From Dehalococcoidia bacterium (GTDB lineage Bacteria; Chloroflexota; Dehalococcoidia; Tepidiformales; Tepidiformaceae), in contig PQAO01000032.1 in assembly GCA_003104995.1 (NCBI GenBank), positions 124,001 through 188,000 on the forward strand: a stretch of DNA of 64,000 nt, written 5' to 3'. The number at the start of each line of letters is the position of its first letter. Position 1 is the stretch's first letter. Position numbers and translations under genes: made by a program. Below, in pieces: positions 42,929-50,992 of the stretch. The notes under the pieces were generated by a model, which did no database searches, was not told the origin of the DNA, and was given only the letters and a program-made list of their open reading frames with translations.

Positions 42929-43264
42929 ATGATCGTGCTCCGGTGCGGCCTGTGCGAAGAGGAATCGGCGGTGCACCCGACCGAGGTGAGGACTGCCCGG
43001 CGGCGGCACGACCGCGAGGCGCACCCGGAGATCGAGCGGCGGCGCGTGGAACTTGAGGGGGCGCTTCGGGACCTCATCCATCCGTCGCAGTTCGAGGCGG
43101 ACGGGCATTCGCGGTGCTCGTTCTGCGAGATGCCGCTCCGGGCGGGTGACCGCAGGACTCACGAAGGCGAGGAGCACCCGGGTGAGACGGCGCGAGCGCG
43201 TGAACTGTCGGCGGCGCTGGGCGGGCTCGATGAGCACTGGGAGCACCGGGAGGTTGAGGCGTAG
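42929..43264 (+). CDS. Two-module zinc-finger-like protein, unknown function
   Basis: A 111-residue protein. The first module is LRCGLCEEESAVHPTEVRTA with HDREAH behind it; the second is SRCSFCEMPLRAGDRRTHEG followed by EEH. Each has CxxC then two His, a C2H2-like arrangement repeated twice, separated by a helical segment. This suggests two zinc fingers binding nucleic acid or protein. I use the ATG at 42929 because translation upstream has no cysteine pattern. No strong ribosome site is seen. Confidence 0.6.
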   Translation: MIVLRCGLCEEESAVHPTEVRTARRRHDREAHPEIERRRVELEGALRDLIHPSQFEADGHSRCSFCEMPLRAGDRRTHEGEEHPGETARARELSAALGGLDEHWEHREVEA

Positions 43265-43273
43265 CGAGGCGGC

Positions 43274-44347
43274 TCAGCGGTCCTTCAGCAGGCTGGCGAT
43301 GCTGCCGCGAGCGACCAGCGCGCCAGCCCACGGAAGCATTGCCAGTGCGAGCAATGCCGCCGAGCCGCTCGTTACGGCGGCGTGGCGAAGGACCTCGACG
43401 GTGGGGTCGGCAGAGCGCAGGAACTGGGCGGCTACGGCGTAGGAAAAACCGAGGCCCCACGCGGCTGCGACAAGGGGCCACGATTCGGAGGCGCCCATGA
43501 GGGCGAGCTGGGCGCGCCGGGTGCCCATAGCGAGGTAGAGCCCGGCTTCCGCGCGGCGGAACCACGCTGCTACCAGGCCGAACCCGAAGAGGCCGACCGG
43601 GACGGCGATCCATCCCAACTTCTGGGGGCGCGAAGACCACTCGCCGGCCGGGTCGCGCGTGAACTCGTCGGAGCGGCGGTAGGGCCGGACGGCGGGGTCG
43701 GCGGAGGATTCGGCGAAACGCGCAGCCAGCGTTTCGCGGCCCGCTTCGTAGGCGCCCGGTTCGAATTCGACCCAGCACTCGTCGAACTCGCCCGCGGGGG
43801 AAACCGGGCTGAGCGCCCAGCGTGCCGCCTGGGGGTTCCGTTTGGAGAAGTCGCCCACTCCCGAGACGCTGACGGGCTCATCTCCCTCAAAGGCGGCGAT
43901 GAGGCCCGCCCGCAACCCCAGTTCGCCTGCCATGGCGGGGCCCACTACCAGGCCAGGTCCCGTCCCAAGCAGCTGGCCGGGGTCCCAAACCCGGAGGATT
44001 CCCGGTGTGACGCTGGCGGCCTGGAAGAGGACCCCGGGCGCCGTGGGAAACGTCGCCTGGCCGGTGGAGCGCCATGCGCCGGCCGCGACCACGCCCGGCC
44101 TCCCGTTCAGCGATTCGCAGCGGGTGCCGGAGATACCCCCGCCGGGGACCGATGCGATGGCCACGTAGGCACCGCCCTCGCGAAAGTCGCGCGTGAATTC
44201 GGTGAGTTCCATGCCCTGGCGAAGTTCGAGGTAGGCCAGGCTCCCGAAGGCCGCCGCGGAGACAAACAGCAGGAGCGCCGAGCGGAAGGCGCTTGCACCG
44301 AGGTTGGCGATCCCCTCTTCGATCAGGGCTGAGAGCCGCCAGGTCAC
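43274..44347 (-). CDS. ABC transporter permease of a peptide-export-like module
   Basis: A 357-residue membrane protein. One N-terminal helix (AFRSALLLFVSAAAFGSLAY) precedes a large outside domain of about 200 residues with SVSGVGDFSKRNPQAARWAL. Three helices follow at the C-terminus (GWIAVPVGLFGFGLVAAWF, LVAAAWGLGFSYAVAAQFL, ALLALAMLPWAGALVARG). This is the FtsX/MacB topology. The GTG at 44347 overlaps the ATPase stop (GTGA), so the longer open frame is rejected. With the ATPase and adaptor it forms a three-gene unit. Confidence 0.75.
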   Translation of the reverse strand: MTWRLSALIEEGIANLGASAFRSALLLFVSAAAFGSLAYLELRQGMELTEFTRDFREGGAYVAIASVPGGGISGTRCESLNGRPGVVAAGAWRSTGQATFPTAPGVLFQAASVTPGILRVWDPGQLLGTGPGLVVGPAMAGELGLRAGLIAAFEGDEPVSVSGVGDFSKRNPQAARWALSPVSPAGEFDECWVEFEPGAYEAGRETLAARFAESSADPAVRPYRRSDEFTRDPAGEWSSRPQKLGWIAVPVGLFGFGLVAAWFRRAEAGLYLAMGTRRAQLALMGASESWPLVAAAWGLGFSYAVAAQFLRSADPTVEVLRHAAVTSGSAALLALAMLPWAGALVARGSIASLLKDR

Positions 44348-45006
44348 GCCCCGCCCCCGGCGACAACCGCCCCATCGACCAGCCTGATGACCCGGCCGCA
44401 ACGGTGGGCGACCTCAGGGTCGTGCGTGGCGATGATGACACCCGTACCGATAGGGCGTCCGGCCATGAGCGCAGCGGACACTTCGAGTGTGGTCGCATGG
44501 TCGAGCTGTCCCGTGGGCTCGTCGGCAAGGATCCACCGGGGCGCCGCTGCCAGTGCGCGCGCGATGCAGACGCGCTGGAGCTCGCCACCGGAGAGGAGCC
44601 GGGCCGGGCGCGCGGCCAGGTGGCCGACACCAACACGTTCGAGCTCGGCTGCCGCGACCGCGTGGGCTGACTGGCGGGCGGCCCCGCGGGCAAGCAGCTG
44701 GAGGCTGGCGTTTTCCAGCGCGGTGCGCCGGAGCAGCGCATTCGCGGTCTGGAAGACCCATGCGAACTCCGTGGTCCGCCGTTTGGCGGCCGTTCTCTGG
44801 CGTACCGGCTCGCCGTCGAGCAGGACAGCGCCTTCGGCCGGGTGGGTGAGCAGCCCGAGGATCGAAAGCAGTGTGGTCTTACCCGAACCCGACGGGCCCA
44901 TGAGCGCGACCAGCTCGCCATCACCGATGTCCAGGTCGATCCCGCGGACCACCCACGGCATACCCGGGCCGTAGCGGTGCGAAACGCCGCGCAGCGTCAG
45001 GGGCAT
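44344..45006 (-). CDS. ABC transporter ATP-binding protein, MacB/LolD type
   Basis: A 220-residue ATPase. Walker A is LMGPSGSGKTTLLSILGLLT, the signature is LSGGELQRVCIARAL, and Walker B is RWILADEPTGQLD with the switch histidine in IATHDPEVAHRC. The subgroup matches LolD/MacB exporters and extracellular-peptide pumps. It overlaps both neighbours. Confidence 0.93.
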   Translation of the reverse strand: MPLTLRGVSHRYGPGMPWVVRGIDLDIGDGELVALMGPSGSGKTTLLSILGLLTHPAEGAVLLDGEPVRQRTAAKRRTTEFAWVFQTANALLRRTALENASLQLLARGAARQSAHAVAAAELERVGVGHLAARPARLLSGGELQRVCIARALAAAPRWILADEPTGQLDHATTLEVSAALMAGRPIGTGVIIATHDPEVAHRCGRVIRLVDGAVVAGGGA

Positions 45007-46058
45007 TGGGGGTTCTCCAGTACCTCGGCCGGGTTCGCGAGGACCTGTTGCGATGCTTCGAGCCCCGTTGCCACATTGGTCACGCCGCCGCGAGCGCCAG
45101 CGATCGTCACGGTGACGGCGCGGTACGCCTTGTCCTCCGGGAGCCAGAGACAGAGCGCGCCACGGTCGTTCGTCATGACGGCAGAGGACGGCACGGCGAG
45201 TGCCTGCAGTGGCACCTTGCGCCGCGCGAGCGCCGGGATGCCATCGCGTTCCGTCTCCCTCGGGCTGCGCAGGCGAGGCAGATCGGCTTCAGCGATGGCC
45301 TGCGTGGTTGTGTCGATGGCGAACTGCTCGCTATCCACTATGGCCACGTACTCCGCGCCGGGGGCGAAGTTCAGCGGCTCCTGGTTGCCCGAGGCGAGCC
45401 GCGCGGCCGTCACCGTCCCGGGGGATGTGATGATGACGGCGCCCTGGGCCGGGGCGGATTGGCCAATCTTCAAGCTGACCATTGCGGCGACGAGGTCCGG
45501 CGTGGGCAGGAAGACCACCCAGCCGGGGTCGAATGTGGTGGTGCGCCCGGCGCCGAGGCTTTCGGCGAAATCGGCTATCGCCTGGCCCGTGGCGAAGGTC
45601 GCTGTCCCGGGGTCGTCCGGCTGCTCATCGATGATGCCCTTCAGCAGGAGCAGCCGGTGGACCTCCACGACATCCGGACCCTGGGTCCCCGGAGAGATTG
45701 GGCGGTAGAACGGTATGGAGGAGGCGAACCCGATCCGGTCGATACCATCGACCTGGAAAAGGACGGCGCCATCGATGAGGGTATCGTCCGGGGCGACCCC
45801 AACAGTGGTGATGGTGCCGCGCGCGGGCCCGGCGGTCACCTCGGGGCCCGGCAGGGCGGTGGCCATGATGCGGACCTGGCGTTCATCGGTGATGGTGCGT
45901 GGAGTGGGTGGGACGAGTAGTGGGGCGAGGCCCGTTTGAAACGCGGCGTCCGAGTCGTCGAAATGCTGGAGGGCGAAGGGGAGGATGGCAGGGACGAGGA
46001 CGGCGCCAACGACCGCGGCGGTGAGCCCCACCCTCGCAAACCTGCGCGGCGCTATCAT
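44997..46058 (-). CDS. Periplasmic-adaptor-like protein with peptidoglycan-binding insert
   Basis: A 353-residue protein. The N-terminal anchor is VGLTAAVVGAVLVPAILPFA. A barrel/lipoyl-like stretch (GTITTVGVAPDDTLIDGAVL, then LFQVDGIDRIGFASSIPFYR) leads into a PG_binding_1-like insert (ISPGTQGPDVVEVHRLLLLK). The C-terminal part (LQALAVPSSAVMTNDRGALC, then VTVTIAGARGGVTNVATGLE) matches adaptor beta-domains of HlyD/MacA type. Adaptors with this insert are known next to ABC exporters in Gram-positives, including bacteriocin-linked loci. Its stop overlaps the ATPase start by 10 bases, so the three genes form one operon. Confidence 0.75.
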   Translation of the reverse strand: MIAPRRFARVGLTAAVVGAVLVPAILPFALQHFDDSDAAFQTGLAPLLVPPTPRTITDERQVRIMATALPGPEVTAGPARGTITTVGVAPDDTLIDGAVLFQVDGIDRIGFASSIPFYRPISPGTQGPDVVEVHRLLLLKGIIDEQPDDPGTATFATGQAIADFAESLGAGRTTTFDPGWVVFLPTPDLVAAMVSLKIGQSAPAQGAVIITSPGTVTAARLASGNQEPLNFAPGAEYVAIVDSEQFAIDTTTQAIAEADLPRLRSPRETERDGIPALARRKVPLQALAVPSSAVMTNDRGALCLWLPEDKAYRAVTVTIAGARGGVTNVATGLEASQQVLANPAEVLENPQCP

Positions 46059-46104
46059 GTACGAGGGTCCACCACTGGCAGTGGACGGTTGTCTTCGGAT
46101 CGAC

Positions 46105-46776
46105 TCATGGGGCCCAGCCCGGAATGCGGTGACTCTCCTGGGTCGCCTGAAGGCAGCGGAAGTAAACGGGATCGAATGCATCGCGGAGAACGTGCAGATC
46201 GTCAAGAGAGGGCTTTTCCGGAAGGTCCGACCCGGCCTCGCTGAGGCATGCTATAAGTGCCTCGAGCGCGCTGGCGTACATGCTCGCGTATGCCGAGGGG
46301 TCGCGTCTGGCCCAGGTCCTATCGATGGACTCGAAGTACTCAGCCCGGCAGGCGTCAGCCTTTGGCTGATCCCGCTCCATCTCTTGCCGGTCGCGATACC
46401 AGAGCAGGAGGTAGTACTTTTCTTCCGCAGTGAGCTGAGGTCGTTCCACCAGGGTGAGTCCCGCAGCTTCCACGCACTGGACCATGGCGAGGAAGGCCTC
46501 CTCGTATTCCGAGAATGTTAAGAGGCCATCCTGGAGAAGGCCGACCTGAAACTCGGAGGAAGTTCGCCGGATATCCAGTACCTCTGACTGAGTCAGTTTC
46601 ACTGTTGTGTCGACGTTGACTCCGGTGTCACCATCCGCTCCGGATGGTTCTTCTGATCGGCACGATACCAGCATGGCGACGGCGGCGGCGACAACACACC
46701 ATAGCGCAGCCAGCCGGTATTTCAGATCTCGGCTGGCTGCTGCTGAACTCTCAAGAGAGGTCATCGGAGTGATCAT
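46105..46776 (-). CDS. Four-cysteine family lipoprotein (copy C)
   Basis: A 223-residue lipoprotein with signal YRLAALWCVVAAAVAMLVSC, lipobox Cys39. The mature domain has GLLQDGLLTFSEYEEAFLAM and cysteines 101, 143, 177 and 208. Spacings of 42, 34 and 31 match those of copy A (48, 31, 34) and copy B (46, 31, 34). C-terminal YFRCLQ corresponds to the last Cys of the others. The alignment is distant but all landmarks are in order. It lies upstream of the adaptor-ATPase-permease operon on the same strand, 46 bases before it, and beside a small secreted peptide. A second ATG at 46764 is possible. Confidence 0.68.
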   Translation of the reverse strand: MITPMTSLESSAAASRDLKYRLAALWCVVAAAVAMLVSCRSEEPSGADGDTGVNVDTTVKLTQSEVLDIRRTSSEFQVGLLQDGLLTFSEYEEAFLAMVQCVEAAGLTLVERPQLTAEEKYYLLLWYRDRQEMERDQPKADACRAEYFESIDRTWARRDPSAYASMYASALEALIACLSEAGSDLPEKPSLDDLHVLRDAFDPVYFRCLQATQESHRIPGWAP

Positions 46777-46825
46777 AGGTTGGTGAGACCGCGGTCGTGG
46801 TTAGGACGAGGGCCATGCTGCCCCG

Positions 46826-47203
46826 CTACGGAGCATAGGTGTTGACATACCCGTTGCAAGTCCCGTAGTTGTTGGTGCAGAGGTTGTGGCTGGAGTATAT
46901 ATATGTTGCTCCTCCGCCGAGGGGATCGAATTGGTTCCAGTCGCCAGGAGGGTCCTTCTATCCATAGTTTGCATTGACATACCCGCCGGAGTATTGCCAG
47001 TACGTGCTCAGGTAACGCTGGTGATCCGAACACCCGTTCGTGTAGGACAGTCCAAGGCCGGGCGCGAACGTCGAGCCGCCGGTGCCGAAGCACGAGCCGT
47101 CGTACAGGTTCGCCGCGTGATGAGACGCCGACGCCGGAATCACTGCCCCAGCAGCGATACAGAGAGCGAAGAAAGTGGCGAGGATTCGGTTGCGCAGTTT
47201 CAA
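46826..47203 (-). CDS. Small secreted cysteine/tyrosine-rich peptide with in-frame amber codon
   Basis: Start TTG at 47203, after AAAGGAA at good spacing. The first open part codes 81 residues: signal MKLRNRILATFFALCIAAGA, cut near PASAS, then LYDGSCFGTGGSTFAPGLGL to the end WQYSGGYVNANYG. A TAG follows (46958-46960). The same frame then stays open for 43 codons to TAG at 46826: GDWNQFDPLGGGATYIYSSH, then NLCTNNYGTCNGYVNTYAP. The second part resembles the end of the first (GYVNANYG versus GYVNTYAP). The gene is either a complete peptide with a lost tail, a pseudogene, or a readthrough product. No known family is recognised. Confidence 0.6.
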
Positions 47204-47324
47204 AACGAGTTCCTTTCCGTTCTCTCGTGTCAGCTGAGCCTTCGTGCCTGCCAGGGCTGCAGTTCCCTCCTATTGCAGCAGGCGAGGGAATAGTGCTCCC
47301 GCCGGCCTGCGGTTGTCTTGACTT

Positions 47325-47364
47325 GTTTTCTAAAGTTTTCTCTAGAGTTTTCGCTAACGAAAAC
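47325..47364. promoter_or_regulatory. GTTTTC direct repeats and palindrome before the secreted peptide
   Basis: An AT-rich patch in GC-rich DNA, 120-160 bases upstream of the peptide start. GTTTTC occurs at 47325, 47335 and 47347, spaced 10 and 12 bases (one helical turn). The last begins a palindrome GTTTTCG-CTAA-CGAAAAC (47347-47364). This is a plausible regulator binding array; the HTH gene next to it is a candidate binder. Confidence 0.5.
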
Positions 47365-47389
47365 CCCAGGCGGCTCGCACGTGAGTTGC

Positions 47390-47770
47390 TCATGGACGAC
47401 CGCCCCTGAGCGCGGCATACGCTTCGGCCAGGCAGCATTGCAGGTGGCAGCGGATCCAGAAACCGCGAAGCTCGCCGGGGAGACGTCGCGGGGCATTCAA
47501 ACAGAGTGCGATTTCGGCCGATGCAACTGCGATCCGGGTGCGCATCGTGCTCTCGCTTACGCCTTCGCCATCGGCGGCTTCGCGATCAGATTCCCCATCG
47601 GCTCGCAGTAGGAGTGCCCGCTTGAGCGGCATGTCCATCCTTTGCAAGTGGTGCGATTCCAGCGCTTGCAAGGTATCGAGCCCCTGGGCGGCCATTTCGC
47701 TCTTCCTCCTCGCCCGCTTCCGGTCGGCGGAATCCAGGGCGATGATGGCGCGCAGAGGTGAGGGTGTCAA
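47390..47770 (-). CDS. Small helix-turn-helix protein (sigma region 4/LuxR-like)
   Basis: A 126-residue protein, start TTG at 47770 or an internal ATG (MAAQGLDTLQAL). The central part MPLKRALLLRADGESDREAA, then VSESTMRTRIAVASAEIALC, follows the layout of sigma-70 region 4 or LuxR-type HTHs (LxxR..xLRxxG.S..E.A...VSexTxRtRi), with imperfect matches. No sigma region 2 is present. It precedes the secreted-peptide gene on the same strand with a repeat array in between, so it may regulate it. Confidence 0.5.
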   Translation of the reverse strand: MTPSPLRAIIALDSADRKRARRKSEMAAQGLDTLQALESHHLQRMDMPLKRALLLRADGESDREAADGEGVSESTMRTRIAVASAEIALCLNAPRRLPGELRGFWIRCHLQCCLAEAYAALRGGRP

Positions 47771-47836
47771 CGACGAAATACGCGTAGCGGTATAGAACGC
47801 GTTAACCGGGCGGGGGCTTCTTGAGGGACGTCGGGG

Positions 47837-48469
47837 TCACGTCTCGACGAGGCGGGTGGCGATGGCGAGGGTGCCGCGGGTGAGCTCGGCGCGGCGGCGG
47901 AAGTTCTCGCGCGCCTCGGGGGCGGGGGTGCGGGAGCGCTGCCACGATTCGAGGCCGTCGTACCAGGTCAGGAGGAGCATCGTGCCGGTCGCGGCGGTGT
48001 CGTCCGGGTCCCGGGTGCGGTCGCGTTCGGCGAAGAGGGCCTGGGGTTCGGCACGGTAGTCGGCGGTGTTTTCGAAGGTGGTCCAGGCTTCGTGGGAGAG
48101 GGCGGCGACCTCGCTGGCGTCGCGGTGGTGGACATCGAAGAAGCGGAAGACGTAGAGGCCCGGGCGCGTGATGGGTGTATCCGTCTCGGGGCGGACGGTG
48201 GGGACGAAACTGTACTGTTCGAGTACCTTCGCGCCGGCCGGGAGGTGCCCGGCAATGAGCCCGGACGGTGCGGCGTCGAGCGGCCAGCTCGTAACCACGA
48301 TGAGCTCGTTCGAGCGGAGGCCGAAGAGGCCGTACCAGGCGCCCCAGGGGTGGCCGCCAGCCCGTTCGAGCGCGGGGAACGTTGTTTCGCGGAGGCCTGC
48401 GAGGAGGGGCTGGTAGGTGCGGCCTTCGCCCTGGATGCGGGCCCAGTGGAAGAGGCGGTCGAGGGTCAT
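47837..48469 (-). CDS. Unknown protein, possibly dimeric alpha/beta-barrel (NIPSNAP-like)
   Basis: A 210-residue protein: MTLDRLFHWARIQGEGRTYQ, WGAWYGLFGLRSNELIVVTS, RPGLYVFRFFDVHHRDASEV, MLLLTWYDGLESWQRSRTPA. The repeated 'GLYVFRFF...' and 'TWYDGLESWQRS' halves suggest two ferredoxin-like units as in NIPSNAP/Dabb proteins, but the match is weak. Its ATG overlaps the stop of the next gene upstream (ATGA), so the two are co-translated. Confidence 0.6.
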   Translation of the reverse strand: MTLDRLFHWARIQGEGRTYQPLLAGLRETTFPALERAGGHPWGAWYGLFGLRSNELIVVTSWPLDAAPSGLIAGHLPAGAKVLEQYSFVPTVRPETDTPITRPGLYVFRFFDVHHRDASEVAALSHEAWTTFENTADYRAEPQALFAERDRTRDPDDTAATGTMLLLTWYDGLESWQRSRTPAPEARENFRRRAELTRGTLAIATRLVET

Positions 48470-49161
48470 GGGGTCACCTCCGGGTCGTCCCAGCGGGGCG
48501 GGGCATCGGGGCTCCAGCTGATGCCGAGGAGGGAGTCGCCCTTGGAACGGTCGACCGGGGCGAAGAGCTCCCATTCCTCGGGCGTGCAGTCGAGTTCGAT
48601 CACGGGATAGCCGATGGGGACGCCGCTTCCCTTGCAGACGAAGGTCCCGGGGTCGAAGGGGGAGCCGTAGGCGGCGGCGATGGCGGCTCCGACGGCCTGC
48701 TGCCAGGGGGTGGGACGTACTCCCCGGCGGGGGACCACGGAGCCGTTCTTGCTCATGCTGCGGAAGCTGGCCGGGTGGGCCATGCGGCCGGTGGCCAGCC
48801 AGCGGTCGCCGTGGGGGACCCGGCCTTCGGAAAGGACCATGCCTTCGAGGCGGACGAAGAGCCCCTGGCGGCGGAAGGCCATACCGACGCAGCAGAGGCC
48901 GGCGAGCCGGACGGTCGTCTGCGGGAGGCGCGGGAGGTCGAGCATGCGTGACTCGCCGAGGGCGAAGCCGGCGGGCGCGCCGGAGACGTGCGTTGCGAGC
49001 GCCAGGTAGCGGAGTTTGCCGAGGGACTTTTCGAGGTAGGCGAGGTTGGCCTCGCGGTAGTTCTCGGCGAAGAGCGCCTGGACAATCGCGAGGTCGGCGC
49101 TGCCGATGCTGGCGGCTTCAACCACGCGGTAGGTGAACTCGCCGGGGAAAAGTGCGGACAC
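48466..49161 (-). CDS. Unknown protein, GNAT/acyltransferase-like
   Basis: A 231-residue protein starting at GTG (49161), with AGGAG eight bases before it. SADLAIVQALFAENYREANL, YLALATHVSGAPAGFALGES and LAGLCCVGMAFRRQGLFVRL resemble a GNAT acetyl-CoA fold (VGMAFRRQGLF at the pyrophosphate-binding turn), but R/QxxGxG/A is not intact. The C-terminal part (PVIELDCTPEEWELFAPVDR) has no known match. Called unknown; the GNAT link is tentative. Confidence 0.6.
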   Translation of the reverse strand: MSALFPGEFTYRVVEAASIGSADLAIVQALFAENYREANLAYLEKSLGKLRYLALATHVSGAPAGFALGESRMLDLPRLPQTTVRLAGLCCVGMAFRRQGLFVRLEGMVLSEGRVPHGDRWLATGRMAHPASFRSMSKNGSVVPRRGVRPTPWQQAVGAAIAAAYGSPFDPGTFVCKGSGVPIGYPVIELDCTPEEWELFAPVDRSKGDSLLGISWSPDAPPRWDDPEVTP

Positions 49162-49229
49162 CGGGTACTCCTGCGGGCGCCACTGTAGGAGCGCGAGGGG
49201 GCGGGTGGCAACTCGCCGGTGGTGCCGGC

Positions 49230-49796
49230 TCAGGAGAGCGTGAGGCGGACGATGGGGCGCCCCTTCGCGTGGCGGGCGACCTCGTGGAAGCCTGCTTCGA
49301 AGAAGACCGGGAGGAGCCCGGTGTAGGCGGCATCGGTGCTCGGGGAGAGTTCTTCGAGGTCCTTGGGGTAGGCCTCGAGGACGGTGGCGCCGGAGGATCG
49401 TGCGTGGGCAATGGCGGCATCGAGCAGGCGGCGCATCATGCCCCGGCCGCGGTGGTTGCGGTGGACGAAGAAGCAGACCACCGACCAGACCGGGGCGTCG
49501 TCGGGGCGCTTCGCGGCACGCGAGCGTTCGAGCCGGGGGAGGGCCTCGCGGGGCTGGACGGCGGCCCACCCGGCGGGCTCGCCGGCGGCATAGAGGATCA
49601 CGCCGGGGACTTCGCCGCGTTCGACGAGGGCGCACATAGCCCGGCGGTTGGGCTCGCCGTGGCTGGCTTCGTATTCCTTGCCCGTCTGGCGGAACCACAT
49701 GCACCAGCAGCCGGCGTAGGCGCCATTGCGCCCGAACAGGCGCTCGAAGTCGGCCCAGCGTTCGGCTGTGAGCGGATGCCAGTCGTAGTCGGGCAT
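49230..49796 (-). CDS. GNAT-family N-acetyltransferase
   Basis: A 188-residue protein. The acetyl-CoA-binding block is VVCFFVHRNHRGRGMMRRLL with RGRGM as the R-x-x-G-x-G/A element, then DAAIAHARSSGATVLEAYPK. The N-terminal GCWCMWFRQTGKEYEASHGE is a cysteine/Trp-rich stretch known from a GNAT subgroup related to YitI-like proteins. Substrate unknown. It follows the amidohydrolase start side on the same strand with a six-base gap. Confidence 0.88.
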   Translation of the reverse strand: MPDYDWHPLTAERWADFERLFGRNGAYAGCWCMWFRQTGKEYEASHGEPNRRAMCALVERGEVPGVILYAAGEPAGWAAVQPREALPRLERSRAAKRPDDAPVWSVVCFFVHRNHRGRGMMRRLLDAAIAHARSSGATVLEAYPKDLEELSPSTDAAYTGLLPVFFEAGFHEVARHAKGRPIVRLTLS

Positions 49797-49802
49797 GGGG
49801 CG

Positions 49803-50963
49803 TTACTCCGGGTTTGCGTAAACAACGCGGCCAGACCGGATCACGTAACGCACGCGCTCGAGGTCAGCGAGCGCGGCGGTGGGGTCTCCGGCGACGACCA
49901 GGAGGTCGGCGAAGGCTCCCGGGACGATGACGCCGAGGTCCTTCAGTCCGAGAAGACTGGCGGAGCGGCTGGTTGCCAGGCGGAGCATTTCGACGGGGGA
50001 GATGGCCGTCGCTTCGGCGAAGACATCCATCGCCTGCGCGAGAGCTTCGTGGGGGACGCCGGGGATGCCGCAGTCGGTCGACATCAGCATGCGACTGCCC
50101 CGGGCAAGCTGGTCGCGAAGGATGGCGGCACGCTGTTCGCGGCGGCCATCGTCGGGCCAGCGGCGATAGCCGATGGAGACCGTGGGTGAAACGAGAATCC
50201 CGGCGTCCGCGACCCGCTGGATGAGGCCACTATCGTGGTCATAGCCCTCCGGAGTCGTGAAGGAGCAGTGCTCGATCCCATCGACGCCGGCCTCGACCGC
50301 GACGCGGATGCCCTCGATGCCGTGGGCGTGCGCGGTGACGCGCCGGCGGAGGCGGTGGGCTTCTTCGATGCAGGCGCGAAGTTCCCCGCCGGTGAACTGG
50401 GGGGCGAAGGTGTTGGTGCGGGGCGTCATGTTGCCGCCGGTGGCCATCACCTTGATCCAGTCGACGCCGGCTTTGACGCGCTCGCGGACGGCCTTGCGGA
50501 TGCCGAGTTCGCCGTCACACTCACCGCCCATGAACCAGCAGTGGCCGCCGGTAGTGGTGATGGGTGCGCCGGAGACGAGCAGTCGCGGGCCTTCGAGGAG
50601 TCCTGTGGCGATGGCGTCGCGGAGTTCAATCGAGGGTGGCGTGGGCGCGCCGAGGTCCCGCACGGTGGTAATCCCGGCTTCGAGCATGCGGCGGCTGTTC
50701 GCGGCCATCCGGAGGAGCATGCGGCCAGGCGTGTCGCTATCGAAGGTCGCTCGCCATGCCGGCGTCGCGTCAAAGCAGAGGTGGGCGTGGCCCTCGATGA
50801 GGCCGGGGATGACCGTGCAGCCGGAGATGTCAAGCGAGCGGCCGCCGCCCAGGTCGGTGCCGCAGGCTTCGATGCGGTCGCCGTCGATGGCGATGTTCGT
50901 CTCGATGGAGGCGTCTGCGAGGCCGTCCCAGGCGCGCCCACCGCGGATAACGAGGGTGCTCAT
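49803..50963 (-). CDS. Amidohydrolase family protein (imidazolonepropionase/prolidase-like)
   Basis: A 386-residue metal-dependent hydrolase: TVIPGLIEGHAHLCFDATPA with HAH as first metal ligands, TAHAHGIEGIRVAVEAGVDG with the next His, and SPTVSIGYRRWP; the final Asp is in LMSTDCGIPGVPHEALAQAM. The tail LVIRSGRVVYANPE-type closes the beta-sandwich. GGHCWFMGGECDGELGIRKA is characteristic of the Sgx9260/carboxypeptidase-like group. The ATG at 50963 is divergent from the TatD-like gene. Confidence 0.87.
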   Translation of the reverse strand: MSTLVIRGGRAWDGLADASIETNIAIDGDRIEACGTDLGGGRSLDISGCTVIPGLIEGHAHLCFDATPAWRATFDSDTPGRMLLRMAANSRRMLEAGITTVRDLGAPTPPSIELRDAIATGLLEGPRLLVSGAPITTTGGHCWFMGGECDGELGIRKAVRERVKAGVDWIKVMATGGNMTPRTNTFAPQFTGGELRACIEEAHRLRRRVTAHAHGIEGIRVAVEAGVDGIEHCSFTTPEGYDHDSGLIQRVADAGILVSPTVSIGYRRWPDDGRREQRAAILRDQLARGSRMLMSTDCGIPGVPHEALAQAMDVFAEATAISPVEMLRLATSRSASLLGLKDLGVIVPGAFADLLVVAGDPTAALADLERVRYVIRSGRVVYANPE

Positions 50964-50992
50964 TGAGCGGGATTCTACGCAGGCGTGGCACG

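Noticed and set aside
46826-47203. Lactococcin-972 family bacteriocin
   Set aside because: The neighbouring transporter invites the comparison, but the peptide lacks a convincing match to that family's C-terminal motif.
46773-47438. 221-codon minus-strand frame across the secreted-peptide locus
   Set aside because: It is a shadow in another frame; the TTG-started frame has the ribosome site and signal peptide.
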